DNA of 38,544 nt from the NCBI GenBank assembly GCA_029936295.1, contig JAPYTH010000018.1, forward strand, positions 1-38,544, read 5' to 3'. The notes beneath the pieces were generated by a model that was not told where the DNA came from, did no database searches, and worked only from the letters and a program-made list of their open reading frames with translations. Positions 8,275 to 16,004 of the stretch are shown here, in pieces (the stretch's first letter is position 1; each line of letters opens with the position of its first letter). A program made the translations under genes and the position numbers. Source of the stretch: TMED109 sp015660425 (GTDB lineage: Bacteria > Pseudomonadota > Alphaproteobacteria > TMED109).

Positions 8275-9483
8275 ATGCAACCTCAATCAAAGAATTCAAA
8301 AAATCAAAATTGGTATATTATTTTTGGAGTATGGCTTATATATTTTTGCTTTGGTTTTACTGTTTCATCTATTGCGCCAATTGTCCCCTACATAACCAAT
8401 GATTTAGATATATCCTATAAACAAATGGGATTAATATTAGGAGCATGGCAATTTACTTATATTTTTTTTGCTTTACCTGCAGGATTTATAATTGATAAAT
8501 ATGGGCTTAAAGTATCCATATTTATTGCAGCAATGATTATTACTTTATCATTAATATCAAGAGGGTTTTCAAATAATTTTTATCATATGTGGCTTGCAGT
8601 AGCTCTATTTGGTATAGGAGGACCACTAATATCTGTAGGTGCACCCAAGGCATCTAGTTTATGGAGCAGTCAAAAAAATAGAGCTATTTCTATGGGAATT
8701 TTAGTCACTGGTCCACTCTTTGGTGGAATAACATCTCTATCCTTTATGAATTCTATATTTATGTCATTATTGGATAATAATTGGAAAACAGTATATTTTT
8801 TTTATAGTTTAGTACCTTTTATATCTGGTTGTATTTGGTTAATTATATGTAATAAATACAAAATCTTTTATAAAAAAAATATTTTTGATTTAGATATAAA
8901 AAAAAGTATTTCTGAATTTAATCTTATAATTACAAAGAAAAGATTTCTAATAATATTAATTTTAGGGACTAGTTCTATGTTTCTTATTCATGGAATTTCT
9001 GGTTGGCTGCCTAAAATTATATCTTCTAAGGGTATAAATATAAATTTTTCAAGTTTTTTAGCCTCTATACCAATATTTATTGGAATAATATCCGCACTAA
9101 TTATTCCCAGATTTTCTAATAATAAAACAAGAATAATAATACTTTTAATGTTATTTTTAAATGCAATTCTGGCTCTATTTTTACTTCAATCCCTGACTCT
9201 GCATATATTTATATTTGGCCTTATATTATTAGGAATATCAACAGGGTCCCTTCTTTCTTTATTACTAAACCACTTATCAGAAACAAAAGATATTTCTTAT
9301 AATAATATGGGGATTGCAGGTGGCTTGTTTTTTGCAATTATTGAAATTGGTGGTGTACTAGGACCTTTTTCTATTGGAATAATATATGATTATTACACAG
9401 ATTTTAATATTGCTATAAGTTTTTACGCATTATTAATAACTTTAATGATAGTTCCATTATATATTTTAAAGAAACTAAAATAA
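8275..9483 (+). CDS. Major facilitator superfamily transporter
   Basis: A roughly 402-residue inner-membrane carrier with about twelve hydrophobic spans. It begins with a short polar leader (QPQSKNSKNQNW) and span one (IIFGVWLIYFCFGFTVSS). The MFS loop 2-3 region DKYGLKVSIFI follows FALPAGFIIDKYG, and MGILVTGPLFGG lies in the first half. The second half starts after a basic central loop near residues 195-225. I use the ATG at 8275 because the in-frame TTG at 8266 has no ribosome site; neither start is strongly supported. It resembles cyanate/nitrate-type or organic-anion MFS members, but the substrate cannot be read. It is divergent from the MECR-like gene (113 bp between the two starts) and ends 7 bp from the convergent regulator. 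Confidence 0.82.
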   Translation: MQPQSKNSKNQNWYIIFGVWLIYFCFGFTVSSIAPIVPYITNDLDISYKQMGLILGAWQFTYIFFALPAGFIIDKYGLKVSIFIAAMIITLSLISRGFSNNFYHMWLAVALFGIGGPLISVGAPKASSLWSSQKNRAISMGILVTGPLFGGITSLSFMNSIFMSLLDNNWKTVYFFYSLVPFISGCIWLIICNKYKIFYKKNIFDLDIKKSISEFNLIITKKRFLIILILGTSSMFLIHGISGWLPKIISSKGININFSSFLASIPIFIGIISALIIPRFSNNKTRIIILLMLFLNAILALFLLQSLTLHIFIFGLILLGISTGSLLSLLLNHLSETKDISYNNMGIAGGLFFAIIEIGGVLGPFSIGIIYDYYTDFNIAISFYALLITLMIVPLYILKKLK

Positions 9484-9490
9484 TTAAAAG

Positions 9491-10933
9491 TTAGTTTGGC
9501 GTTACATAAGCTGATAAACCTTTAACATTTTCATTATAGGATAATTGTCGATTACTAGGAGGAAAAGCTCTTTGCCTACAATCTATTCTTGGACAACTAC
9601 GACAAGATACTCCTACTGGAACTATATTTTCAGAAGAATCTAATAATACTCTATCACCATAAACCATTTGGCTTGCATCATTCAGACGACAACCTAAACC
9701 TATAGAATAAAAACTCTCTGGAGAATCAAATCCACCACTTCTTTTTTGAAAAGCCCTTGCAATGCAAAAATATTTTTCTCCATTTGGCATAATAGAAATC
9801 TGAAGCTTTATTCTATCTGGTGTTGTAAAAGCAGAGTATATATTTAACCTGGGACAAGCTCCACTATATCTAGAAATTGCTATACCTGAAGCAGAAAATC
9901 TTTTAGAAATATTACCGGCTATATCTACTCGCATCATATGAAAAGGTATACCTCGTAAACCAGGCTTATTTAAAGTAGTAAGTCTATGACAAACTTGCTC
10001 AAAACTTACTTGAAATCTATTTTCTAAGACTTCTATATCATATTTAGTAAATAGTACTTGTTCAAAAAAGGTGTCGTATGGCAAAATTATGGCTCCAGCA
10101 AAATAATTCGACAAAGCTAATCTTCCTAATTTTTTTACCTCTCCTTCTTCAATATTATTAGCATCTAAAATTTTATTAATCTCTTCATCCGCTAATAAAA
10201 GTCCCATTTGTTGTGCTACTAAAAATGTTCTACTAGCTTGCGGAAGTCTATCACTAATTACAAGTGTTTTAGCAATAGCATCATAATAACGAATAGTATC
10301 ATGTTTAATTTCAGGAGGTATAGTTGCCACTCTTATATTATGTGCAGAAGAAAGGTATTCTGATAAAGGAACAAATAAATTTATATTCTTAGGTTTATTT
10401 AATTTTTTTAAAATATTGCTAGCGATTTCTTCTAAGGTAGGAAAATAGTTAGAATTTTTTTGAATTAAATCTGAGATTATTTCAGCAGAAATATTGTTTG
10501 TCATTCCTTCTAAATTAGATTGATCTCCTTTTTCCCCTGTTATACCACTTAATTTATTCTGATTGGTCTTATGAATATCGTAAAGACGTATAATAGCTCT
10601 AGCTATTTCTGGTTGTGTTGAAACTAAATCTTGAACATCATGGTTTTTTAAATAATTATCATCAAAGACTGTATCACTAAAAACTTCCATTAAATCAGAT
10701 AATAAATTTGAATCATTTTCTTTTCCTATATCTGAAAGTTCTATATTAAATTCTTGTGCTAAAATAATTAGTATTTTACCTGTAACGTTTCTTCTGTTGT
10801 TTTCAATAAGATTAAGATAAGGAGTAGAAATGCCTATAATAGAAGCTAACCTCTGTTGAGTTAGACTTCTCTCTCGTCTCATACGTCTAATGACAGCACC
10901 TAATTTGATACCTTGTGTATTAGTATTTTTCAT
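9491..10933 (-). CDS. ScfR/RamB-type XRE transcriptional regulator of short-chain acyl-CoA metabolism
   Basis: The 480-residue product starts with a Cro/C1-type helix-turn-helix (LGAVIRRMRRERSLTQQRLA then IGISTPYLNLIENNRRNVT, residues about 10-50). A middle region corresponds to the IrrE/ImmA-like domain, but the peptidase HExxH is replaced by VAQQMGLLL, as in other ScfR proteins. The C-terminal part ends in the conserved Cys cluster VSCRSCPRIDCRQRAFPP. This is the architecture of RamB (actinobacteria) and PccR (Rhodobacter), which control glyoxylate-cycle or propionyl-CoA genes in response to acyl-CoA. It is divergent from aceA with 162 bp between the starts, which is repeat-rich. AAAGG precedes the ATG. 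Control of aceA and of itself is inferred from position and family. Confidence 0.88.
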   Translation of the reverse strand: MKNTNTQGIKLGAVIRRMRRERSLTQQRLASIIGISTPYLNLIENNRRNVTGKILIILAQEFNIELSDIGKENDSNLLSDLMEVFSDTVFDDNYLKNHDVQDLVSTQPEIARAIIRLYDIHKTNQNKLSGITGEKGDQSNLEGMTNNISAEIISDLIQKNSNYFPTLEEIASNILKKLNKPKNINLFVPLSEYLSSAHNIRVATIPPEIKHDTIRYYDAIAKTLVISDRLPQASRTFLVAQQMGLLLADEEINKILDANNIEEGEVKKLGRLALSNYFAGAIILPYDTFFEQVLFTKYDIEVLENRFQVSFEQVCHRLTTLNKPGLRGIPFHMMRVDIAGNISKRFSASGIAISRYSGACPRLNIYSAFTTPDRIKLQISIMPNGEKYFCIARAFQKRSGGFDSPESFYSIGLGCRLNDASQMVYGDRVLLDSSENIVPVGVSCRSCPRIDCRQRAFPPSNRQLSYNENVKGLSAYVTPN

Positions 10934-10945
10934 AAAAAAACCTTT

Positions 10946-10965
10946 TTTTGTAAAAATTTACAAAA
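10946..10965. promoter_or_regulatory. Perfect inverted repeat, candidate autoregulatory operator
   Basis: Arms TTTTGTAAA (10946-10954) and TTTACAAAA (10957-10965) are exact reverse complements separated by AA. The site lies immediately upstream of the ribosome site of the ScfR-like gene, so a bound regulator could block its own expression. The core TTTGTAAA/TTTACAAA is one base from the TTTGCAAA element I recall for PccR/RamB-type regulators. Binding is inferred. Confidence 0.55.
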
Positions 10966-10971
10966 CATTAT

Positions 10972-11005
10972 ATATTTACACAGTTTTATTAACATATTTA
11001 CACAG
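10972..11005. promoter_or_regulatory. Tandem 12-bp direct repeats 22 bp apart, candidate operator
   Basis: ATATTTACACAG occurs exactly twice, at 10972-10983 and 10994-11005, so the repeats begin 22 bp apart, about two helical turns. Both contain TTTACA, the same half-site as the inverted repeat at 10946-10965. The pair lies in the middle of the scfR-aceA divergent region, on one face of the helix, as expected for cooperative binding. No other function is apparent. Confidence 0.5.
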
Positions 11006-11010
11006 CAATG

Positions 11011-11025
11011 CAACAATAATTGTTG
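11011..11025. promoter_or_regulatory. Inverted repeat CAACAA-TAA-TTGTTG
   Basis: Six-base arms at 11011-11016 and 11020-11025 with a 3-base spacer, between the TTTACA repeats and the aceA start. It does not share the TTTACA core, so it may bind a second regulator or be part of the promoter. A short arm of this kind could also occur by chance in AT-rich DNA. Confidence 0.3.
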
Positions 11026-11044
11026 GTTTTTAAGTATTTTTAAA

Positions 11045-11058
11045 GTAAATAGTTTACA
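11045..11058. promoter_or_regulatory. Fourth TTTACA-type site close to aceA
   Basis: GTAAA (11045-11049) and TTTAC (11053-11057) are inverted with a 3-base spacer; the right arm completes TTTACA. It lies about 38-50 bp before the aceA ATG. The same half-site occurs at 10957, 10975 and 10997, making this region unusually rich in one hexamer. Confidence 0.35.
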
Positions 11059-11095
11059 GATTACTTAATATTAACTTTTAAAATAGGAAAATTTA

Positions 11096-12460
11096 ATGGA
11101 CGACACAATCTTAGAAGGTTTATCACCAAGTACCAATACTACATATAATCCTCATAGTAATGAAAATATTACTTCTAAAACAAGTGATAATAATGAATGG
11201 GAGGTTCCAGCTTGGGCTCATAATCGTTGGGCAAACATCAAAAGAGACTATACAACAGAAGATGTCAAAAAACTTCAAGGATCTGTCAAAATTAAACATA
11301 CCTTAGCAGTAAATGGCGCTAAAAAGCTTTGGGAATTACTGCATACGGAAGATTATGTAGCAACCTTAGGAACATACACAGGAAATATGGCAGTACAACA
11401 AGCCAGAGCAGGTTTAAAAGCAATATATTTATCTGGTTGGCAAGTTGCAGCTGATGCAAACAGTTCAGGTCAGATGTATCCAGACCAAAGTCTTTATCCT
11501 GTAAATAGTGTGCCAGATATAGTTAAAAGAATTAATTTAGCATTCCAAAGAGCTGATCAAGTTCAACATATGGAAAAATGTGATAAGCTTGATACGACTG
11601 ATATAGATTTTTATCTTCCAATAATTGCTGATGCTGAAGCAGGTTTTGGAGGACCATTAAATTGTTTTGAGTTAATGAAATCTATGATTGAAGCTGGAGC
11701 GGCGGCTGTGCATTTTGAGGATCAACTAGCCTCTGAAAAAAAATGTGGCCACTTGGGAGGAAAAGTTTTAGTCCCTACTGCAACATTTGAAAGAACCTTA
11801 AACTCAGCAAGATTAGCAGCAGATGTCTTGGGAGTACCTACATTAATAATGGCAAGAACAGACGCTGAGGCTGCTAGATTAATTACAAGCGATATAGATG
11901 AAAGAGATCAAAAGTTTTTAACTGGAGATAGAACTTCTGAAGGTTTCTATAGAATGACAGGTGGTATAGATTGTGCAATAGCCAGGGGTATTGCATACGC
12001 ACCTTACGCTGATTTAGTTTGGTGTGAGACTGCAACTCCTGATTTATCAGAGGCAAGAAAATTTGCTGAAGCTTTAAAAAAAGAACATCCAGACCAAATG
12101 CTAGCATATAATTGTTCTCCATCATTTAACTGGAAGAGACATTTAGATGAAGCTCAAATGAAAGTTTTTCAAAAAGAAATAGCTGCTATGGGTTATAAAT
12201 TCCAGTTTATTACATTAGCTGGGTTTCATAACTTAAACTACTCAACATTTAAGCTTGCTGAAGCCTATAAAGAAAATGGAATGGCTGCTTATTCTGAATT
12301 ACAACAAAAAGAATTTAGTGCAGAAAAAGACGGGTATTCCGCAACTAAACATCAAAGAGAAGTAGGAGTTTCTTATTTTGATGCGGTATCAAATGCAGTG
12401 ACTAGAGGTCAATCAGCTACCACAGCTATGAGCGATTCAACAGAAACTGATCAGTTTTAG
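11096..12460 (+). CDS. aceA: Isocitrate lyase
   Basis: Isocitrate lyase splits isocitrate to glyoxylate and succinate, the first step of the glyoxylate shunt. The 454-residue product contains the signature EKKCGHLGGK with catalytic Cys217, the Mg site IIADAEAGFGG (about 177-187), GTYTGNMAVQQ, and YLSGWQVAADAN. KKCGH is the isocitrate lyase form rather than the KRCGH of methylisocitrate lyase. Compared with E. coli AceA (434) it has about 20 extra N-terminal residues, rich in Ser, Thr and Asn. AGGA precedes the ATG. It is divergent from the ScfR-like regulator and followed by a strong terminator, so it is probably monocistronic. No malate synthase is seen in the window. Confidence 0.97.
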   Translation: MDDTILEGLSPSTNTTYNPHSNENITSKTSDNNEWEVPAWAHNRWANIKRDYTTEDVKKLQGSVKIKHTLAVNGAKKLWELLHTEDYVATLGTYTGNMAVQQARAGLKAIYLSGWQVAADANSSGQMYPDQSLYPVNSVPDIVKRINLAFQRADQVQHMEKCDKLDTTDIDFYLPIIADAEAGFGGPLNCFELMKSMIEAGAAAVHFEDQLASEKKCGHLGGKVLVPTATFERTLNSARLAADVLGVPTLIMARTDAEAARLITSDIDERDQKFLTGDRTSEGFYRMTGGIDCAIARGIAYAPYADLVWCETATPDLSEARKFAEALKKEHPDQMLAYNCSPSFNWKRHLDEAQMKVFQKEIAAMGYKFQFITLAGFHNLNYSTFKLAEAYKENGMAAYSELQQKEFSAEKDGYSATKHQREVGVSYFDAVSNAVTRGQSATTAMSDSTETDQF

Positions 12461-12474
12461 TACAAGTCCCCCCA

Positions 12475-12500
12475 GTTAGAATAAAATATTTTATTCTAAC
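12475..12500. repeat. 26-bp perfect palindrome after aceA
   Basis: Starting GTTAGAATAAAAT, the second 13 bases are the exact reverse complement of the first. It begins 14 bp after the aceA stop and precedes the terminator at 12505. As RNA it would form a hairpin with a few central bases looped out. No T-run follows directly, so it may protect the mRNA 3' end or act with the next hairpin. Confidence 0.6.
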
Positions 12501-12504
12501 AAAG

Positions 12505-12548
12505 TTATTATAAGGGATAATTTATTTATCTCTTATAATAATTTTTTT
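12505..12548 (+). terminator. Rho-independent terminator of aceA
   Basis: Arms TTATTATAAGGGATAA (12505-12520) and TTATCTCTTATAATAA (12526-12541) form a 16-bp stem with a single G-U pair and a 5-base loop, followed by seven T (12542-12548). This is the clearest intrinsic terminator in the window and isolates aceA from acuI. Confidence 0.85.
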
Positions 12549-12603
12549 GACGTAATGAATATAAATTTATATAAATTACTAATTATATAAAAGGATAATA
12601 AAT

Positions 12604-13590
12604 ATGTTCAATGCTTTAGTTTTAAATAAAATAGAAGATGAAAAAGCCTCTGGAAAAGTAGAAGTAATAGAGACTTCTAATCTTCCTGATGGTGATGTGT
12701 TAATTAAGATTGATTATTCCACTATAAATTATAAAGATGCATTGGCAATTACATCTTCTTCCCCTATAATTAAAGATTATCCTATGGTTCCAGGAATTGA
12801 TTTTGCAGGAACTGTTGAAGAAACTTCAAATAATAATTTTAAAACTGGTGATAAAGTAATACTTAATGGTTATGGAGTTGGTGAAAAGCATTGGGGAGGT
12901 ATGTCTCAAAAAGCCCGTGTCAATGGTAATTGGTTAGTAAAACTTCCAGAAAATTTTACAACTAAACAAGCTATGGCCATAGGAACAGCAGGCTATACAG
13001 CAATGCTTTGTGTATTAGCTTTAGAAAAAAATGGAGTCACCCCAGATAAAGGAGAAATATTAGTAACCGGTGCTACAGGTGGAGTTGGTAGCGTTGCAAT
13101 ATCCCTCTTATCTAAACTAGGCTATCAAGTTTCTGCTTCATCAGGAAGAGCTGAATATACGGAATATTTAAAATCTTTGGGTGCCAGCAACATTATAGAT
13201 AGATCAGAATTATCAGAAAAAGGGCGTCCACTTGGCAAAGAAAATTGGGCTGGTGCTATTGATTCAGTTGGTAGCTATACATTAGCTAACATATGTGCTT
13301 CCATAAAATATGGTGGCACTGTTGCTGCATGTGGTCTTGCGCAAGGCTTTGACTTACCTGCTACAGTTATGCCTTTCATTTTAAGAAGTGTAACACTTGC
13401 AGGAGTTGATAGTGTGTATTGTCCAATAGAAGAAAGAATAGTGGCATGGGAAAGATTAGCAAAAGATTTAAACTTAGCAAACCTTGATAGTATGATTTCC
13501 ACCATTTCTCTTTCAGAAGTTGTAAGTTCAGCTCACAATATGCTTTCTGGCAAAACATACGGAAGAATCATTGTAGATGTTAATGCTTAA
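12604..13590 (+). CDS. acuI: Acrylyl-CoA reductase (NADPH), AcuI/YhdH family
   Basis: AcuI reduces acryloyl-CoA to propionyl-CoA, the detoxifying step after 3-hydroxypropionate or DMSP breakdown in marine bacteria. The 328-residue MDR protein has the family features VLIKIDYSTINYKDALA, YPMVPGIDFAGTV, GYGVGEKHWGGMSQKARV, IGTAGYTAMLCVLALE and the NADPH motif GATGGVGSVA. Its length equals that of E. coli YhdH (324). AAGGATAATAAAT before the ATG is a good ribosome site. The upstream terminator makes it a separate transcription unit from aceA. Its stop is 4 bp from the convergent gpmA stop. The AcuI name is from family resemblance; no DMSP lyase or demethylase is seen nearby. Confidence 0.87.
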   Translation: MFNALVLNKIEDEKASGKVEVIETSNLPDGDVLIKIDYSTINYKDALAITSSSPIIKDYPMVPGIDFAGTVEETSNNNFKTGDKVILNGYGVGEKHWGGMSQKARVNGNWLVKLPENFTTKQAMAIGTAGYTAMLCVLALEKNGVTPDKGEILVTGATGGVGSVAISLLSKLGYQVSASSGRAEYTEYLKSLGASNIIDRSELSEKGRPLGKENWAGAIDSVGSYTLANICASIKYGGTVAACGLAQGFDLPATVMPFILRSVTLAGVDSVYCPIEERIVAWERLAKDLNLANLDSMISTISLSEVVSSAHNMLSGKTYGRIIVDVNA

Positions 13591-13594
13591 ATAT

Positions 13595-14317
13595 TTATTG
13601 ATCCATAATAATATTTTGTTCTCTAGAACTATCTAAATAATTAGCACTTAATACTTTTAATTTTGGATTTAAATTTATTAAAAGTGGATTACCTGTAGGT
13701 ATTTCTAATTCGTTAATTTTAACATTAGAAATATTAAAGAGTTTTTTACACAAAGCTCTTAAAGAATTCCCATGAGCAACAATAATAATATTCTTACCTT
13801 CAAAAATCTTTGGTTTAATATTAAAATCAAAATAAGGTATTACTCTATCATAAGTATCCTTTAATGACTCAGTATCTGGAATAACCTTAGAATCAATATT
13901 GTTATAAACAGAATCACTCCTAGGATTAAATTTATTATCTTTACTTAATTCTGGTGGCGCAATATCCCATGACCTCCTATAAATTTTAATCTGTTCTTCG
14001 CCTAATTTTTCTTTCATTTCTGCTTTATTTAATCCGGTTAAACTTCCATAATGTCTCTCATTAAATTCCCAGGACCTGATTATATCCATATTTTCCAGTG
14101 ACATATTATTTAAAATAATTTTTAAAGTATTATTTGCACGCTTTAGATAAGATGTATAGGCGTGATCAATAGTAGTACTTTCAGCTATTAATAACTCTCC
14201 TGCTTTTTTAGCTTCTAATAGGCCATTCTCAGACAATTCTACATCATACCAACCAGTAAAACGATTCTGAAGATTCCAAACACTCTGCCCATGACGCACC
14301 AAAACTAGTTTACTCAT
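13595..14317 (-). CDS. gpmA: 2,3-bisphosphoglycerate-dependent phosphoglycerate mutase
   Basis: The enzyme interconverts 3- and 2-phosphoglycerate in glycolysis and gluconeogenesis through a phosphohistidine. The 240 residues match the family (E. coli GpmA 250). LVLVRHGQSVWNLQNRFTGW holds the catalytic Arg-His-Gly (His9), RSWEFNERHYGSLTGLNK is the acid/base and substrate loop, and VAHGNSLRALCK holds the second active-site His. AGGAAAATAATT before the ATG is a suitable ribosome site. The C-terminal tail is short, as in the compact dPGM forms. It is convergent with acuI, and the alpha/beta hydrolase gene lies beyond the assembly gap on its 5' side. Confidence 0.94.
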   Translation of the reverse strand: MSKLVLVRHGQSVWNLQNRFTGWYDVELSENGLLEAKKAGELLIAESTTIDHAYTSYLKRANNTLKIILNNMSLENMDIIRSWEFNERHYGSLTGLNKAEMKEKLGEEQIKIYRRSWDIAPPELSKDNKFNPRSDSVYNNIDSKVIPDTESLKDTYDRVIPYFDFNIKPKIFEGKNIIIVAHGNSLRALCKKLFNISNVKINELEIPTGNPLLINLNPKLKVLSANYLDSSREQNIIMDQ

Positions 14318-14358
14318 AATTATTTTCCTATTAAAAGCAAATTACATATAATAAATGT

Positions 14359-14404
14359 ATGAATAAAATTATATACTCATTAACAATATTATATTTTATA
14401 TTTT
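14359..14404 (+). other. Possible start of a secreted-protein gene cut by the assembly gap
   Basis: An ATG at 14359 opens MNKIIYSLTILYFIF, which looks like the start of a signal peptide, and then runs into the N block. It is divergent from gpmA, whose start is 41 bp away. With only 15 residues it may be chance in AT-rich DNA, and it would have to end inside the gap or overlap the hydrolase gene on the other strand. Confidence 0.2.
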
Positions 14405-14504
14405 NNNNNNNNNNNNNNNNNNNNNNNNNNNNNNNNNNNNNNNNNNNNNNNNNNNNNNNNNNNNNNNNNNNNNNNNNNNNNNNNNNNNNNNNNNNNNNNN
14501 NNNN
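14405..14504. other. Assembly gap of exactly 100 N
   Basis: The run of 100 N is the usual scaffold placeholder, so the true gap size is unknown. It removes the C-terminal end of the alpha/beta hydrolase gene and whatever lies between it and 14404. Confidence 0.97.
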
Positions 14505-15187
14505 TCAAGACATAATTCATCCTCGTCTCCAACGGCTAACAAAACGGGAATATTCATTCTTTTTAATTCTTTTTCAAAATCAATTAATGAAGGTCTTAAT
14601 GCTTGGTATTGTTGCATTGTCAAAGCACTTCCTTTTTCAGAATGCTTTTCTAAATGACTTTTAAATTCACTCCATCCTCTTGGATCTTTATTTTTTAATT
14701 GAACTCTCGAACCTGAATTACTAATTACTGACGATGCAACTTTTGATCCTTTTTTAATAAAAGTATCCGCTAGTTCATTTGCCATATTAAAAAAACTTTT
14801 TCTATGTTCTGGCATAGCTCCCGATCCTACGCCAGCAATAACTAAGGACCTTGCCATACTTTTATACCTTAACCCAAATATTAAAGCTGCATATGCCCCC
14901 ATACTTAACCCTACTATATGGGCTTTAGAAATTTTCATTCCATGCATTAAGTTAGCAATATCTTCCACAGAATATTCATAACCATATTTATTAAAATTTT
15001 TAGGGACATCTGACGGTGGATATCCTCTCGCATTAAAAGTGACGCACCTATATTCTCTAGAAAAATAACGAACCTGCTGTTCCCACTCTCTTAAATCAGA
15101 ACCAAATTCATGAACAAAAACTATAGGATAACCTTTTCCCGTTTCTTCATAATATAATTTAACTCCATTAGATTTTATGTAGGGCAT
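14505..15187 (-). CDS. Alpha/beta hydrolase, C-terminus lost in assembly gap
   Basis: About 227 residues are visible before the N block. The oxyanion-side motif VFVHEFGSDLREWEQQV and the nucleophile elbow GLSMGAYAA with Ser95 define the alpha/beta hydrolase fold, and VLLAVGDEDELCL is the strand carrying the acidic residue of the triad. The catalytic His, some 30-40 residues further on, is in the missing part. The enzyme could be an esterase, a lactonase of the 3-oxoadipate enol-lactonase type, or an acyl-CoA thioesterase. AGGATAATTTAAA precedes the ATG. It starts 22 bp downstream of the crotonase gene and is probably the third gene of that operon. Confidence 0.82.
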
Positions 15188-15209
15188 TTTAAATTATCCT
15201 AATAGTTAA

Positions 15210-16004
15210 CTACCTACCTTTAAATATGGGGGTACGTTTTTCATTAAATGCTAAACACCCTTCTTCATAATCCTTACTAGCAAAACAAACTTTTTCAAGT
15301 GCTTTACATTTTTCATATAATTTTTTGTCTTCAGGATTTGCATCAATAGCTAATTTTGCAGAAGTAATTGTTAAAGGAGCATTACCTATAATACTATTTA
15401 ATACTTTCATCGTATCTTTTTCAAAACTACTTTCCTCAAAAATCTGCTCTACAATTCCCATTTGAATAGCTTCAATAGAAGAGAATTGTCTAGCAGTAAA
15501 AAATATATATTTAGCACGTGCTGGACCAATAATATTTCGCAATCTTTTAATTCCTTCATAATCATAAGCAAGTCCTAATTTAGCAGCAGGTATAGCAAAT
15601 GTACTTTTCAATGATGCTAAACGTATGTCACAAGAAAGAGCTGTGGCTAGTCCACCTCCCATACAATAGCCATCAATTACTGCCACAGTTGGCTTAGAAA
15701 AACTTTGTAAAATTTTAAGCGCATTTTTAGATACGTTATCGTATTTTAAAACTTCGTCTTTTCTAGATCTATTATTATTAAATTCAGATATATCTGCCCC
15801 TGCTGAAAAAGCCTTATTTCCTTTTCCTTTTAAAACAACACACCTAATATCTTTATTCTTCTTATATTCTTTTAATGATTGACCAATTTGTTCCCACATA
15901 GATAAAGAGATAGCATTTAATCTATCAGGATTATCTAATATAATATATCCTACTTTATCATCTATATAAGAATGAATACTTCCTGCTATAGATTTATCAC
16001 TCAT
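15210..16004 (-). CDS. Crotonase-fold enzyme (enoyl-CoA hydratase/isomerase family) lacking both hydratase glutamates
   Basis: The 264 residues carry the crotonase oxyanion-hole segments KAFSAGADISEF (64-75) and GYCMGGGLATALSCD (112-126). Compared with rat enoyl-CoA hydratase, Glu144 (CELAMMCD) is replaced by Ala (LATALSCD) and Glu164 (QPEILLG) by Ala (IPAAKLG). Hydration by the usual two-Glu mechanism is therefore unlikely, and an isomerase, decarboxylase, hydrolase or lyase role on an acyl-CoA is more plausible. Related proteins with PAAKLGL are usually just labelled hydratases. Its ATG overlaps the end of the CoA-transferase gene by 4 bp (16001-16004), implying translational coupling, with GGAG inside that upstream gene. 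Confidence 0.85.
   Translation of the reverse strand: MSDKSIAGSIHSYIDDKVGYIILDNPDRLNAISLSMWEQIGQSLKEYKKNKDIRCVVLKGKGNKAFSAGADISEFNNNRSRKDEVLKYDNVSKNALKILQSFSKPTVAVIDGYCMGGGLATALSCDIRLASLKSTFAIPAAKLGLAYDYEGIKRLRNIIGPARAKYIFFTARQFSSIEAIQMGIVEQIFEESSFEKDTMKVLNSIIGNAPLTITSAKLAIDANPEDKKLYEKCKALEKVCFASKDYEEGCLAFNEKRTPIFKGR

Noticed and set aside
9472..9497. AAACTAA/TTAGTTT hairpin between the MFS and regulator genes as a bidirectional terminator
   Set aside because: Seven mostly A-T pairs, a 12-base loop and no T-tract on either strand; it is also inside the coding ends.
11053..11081. TTTACA-N17-TTTTAA as the aceA promoter
   Set aside because: The start would fall about 8 bases before the ATG and leave out the AGGA ribosome site, so the hexamer is more likely an operator half-site.
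14359..14664. Plus-strand frame crossing the first N gap as one 101-residue protein
   Set aside because: The part after the gap is antisense to the alpha/beta hydrolase, and the reading through N is arbitrary. Only the first 15 residues are kept as a weak possibility.
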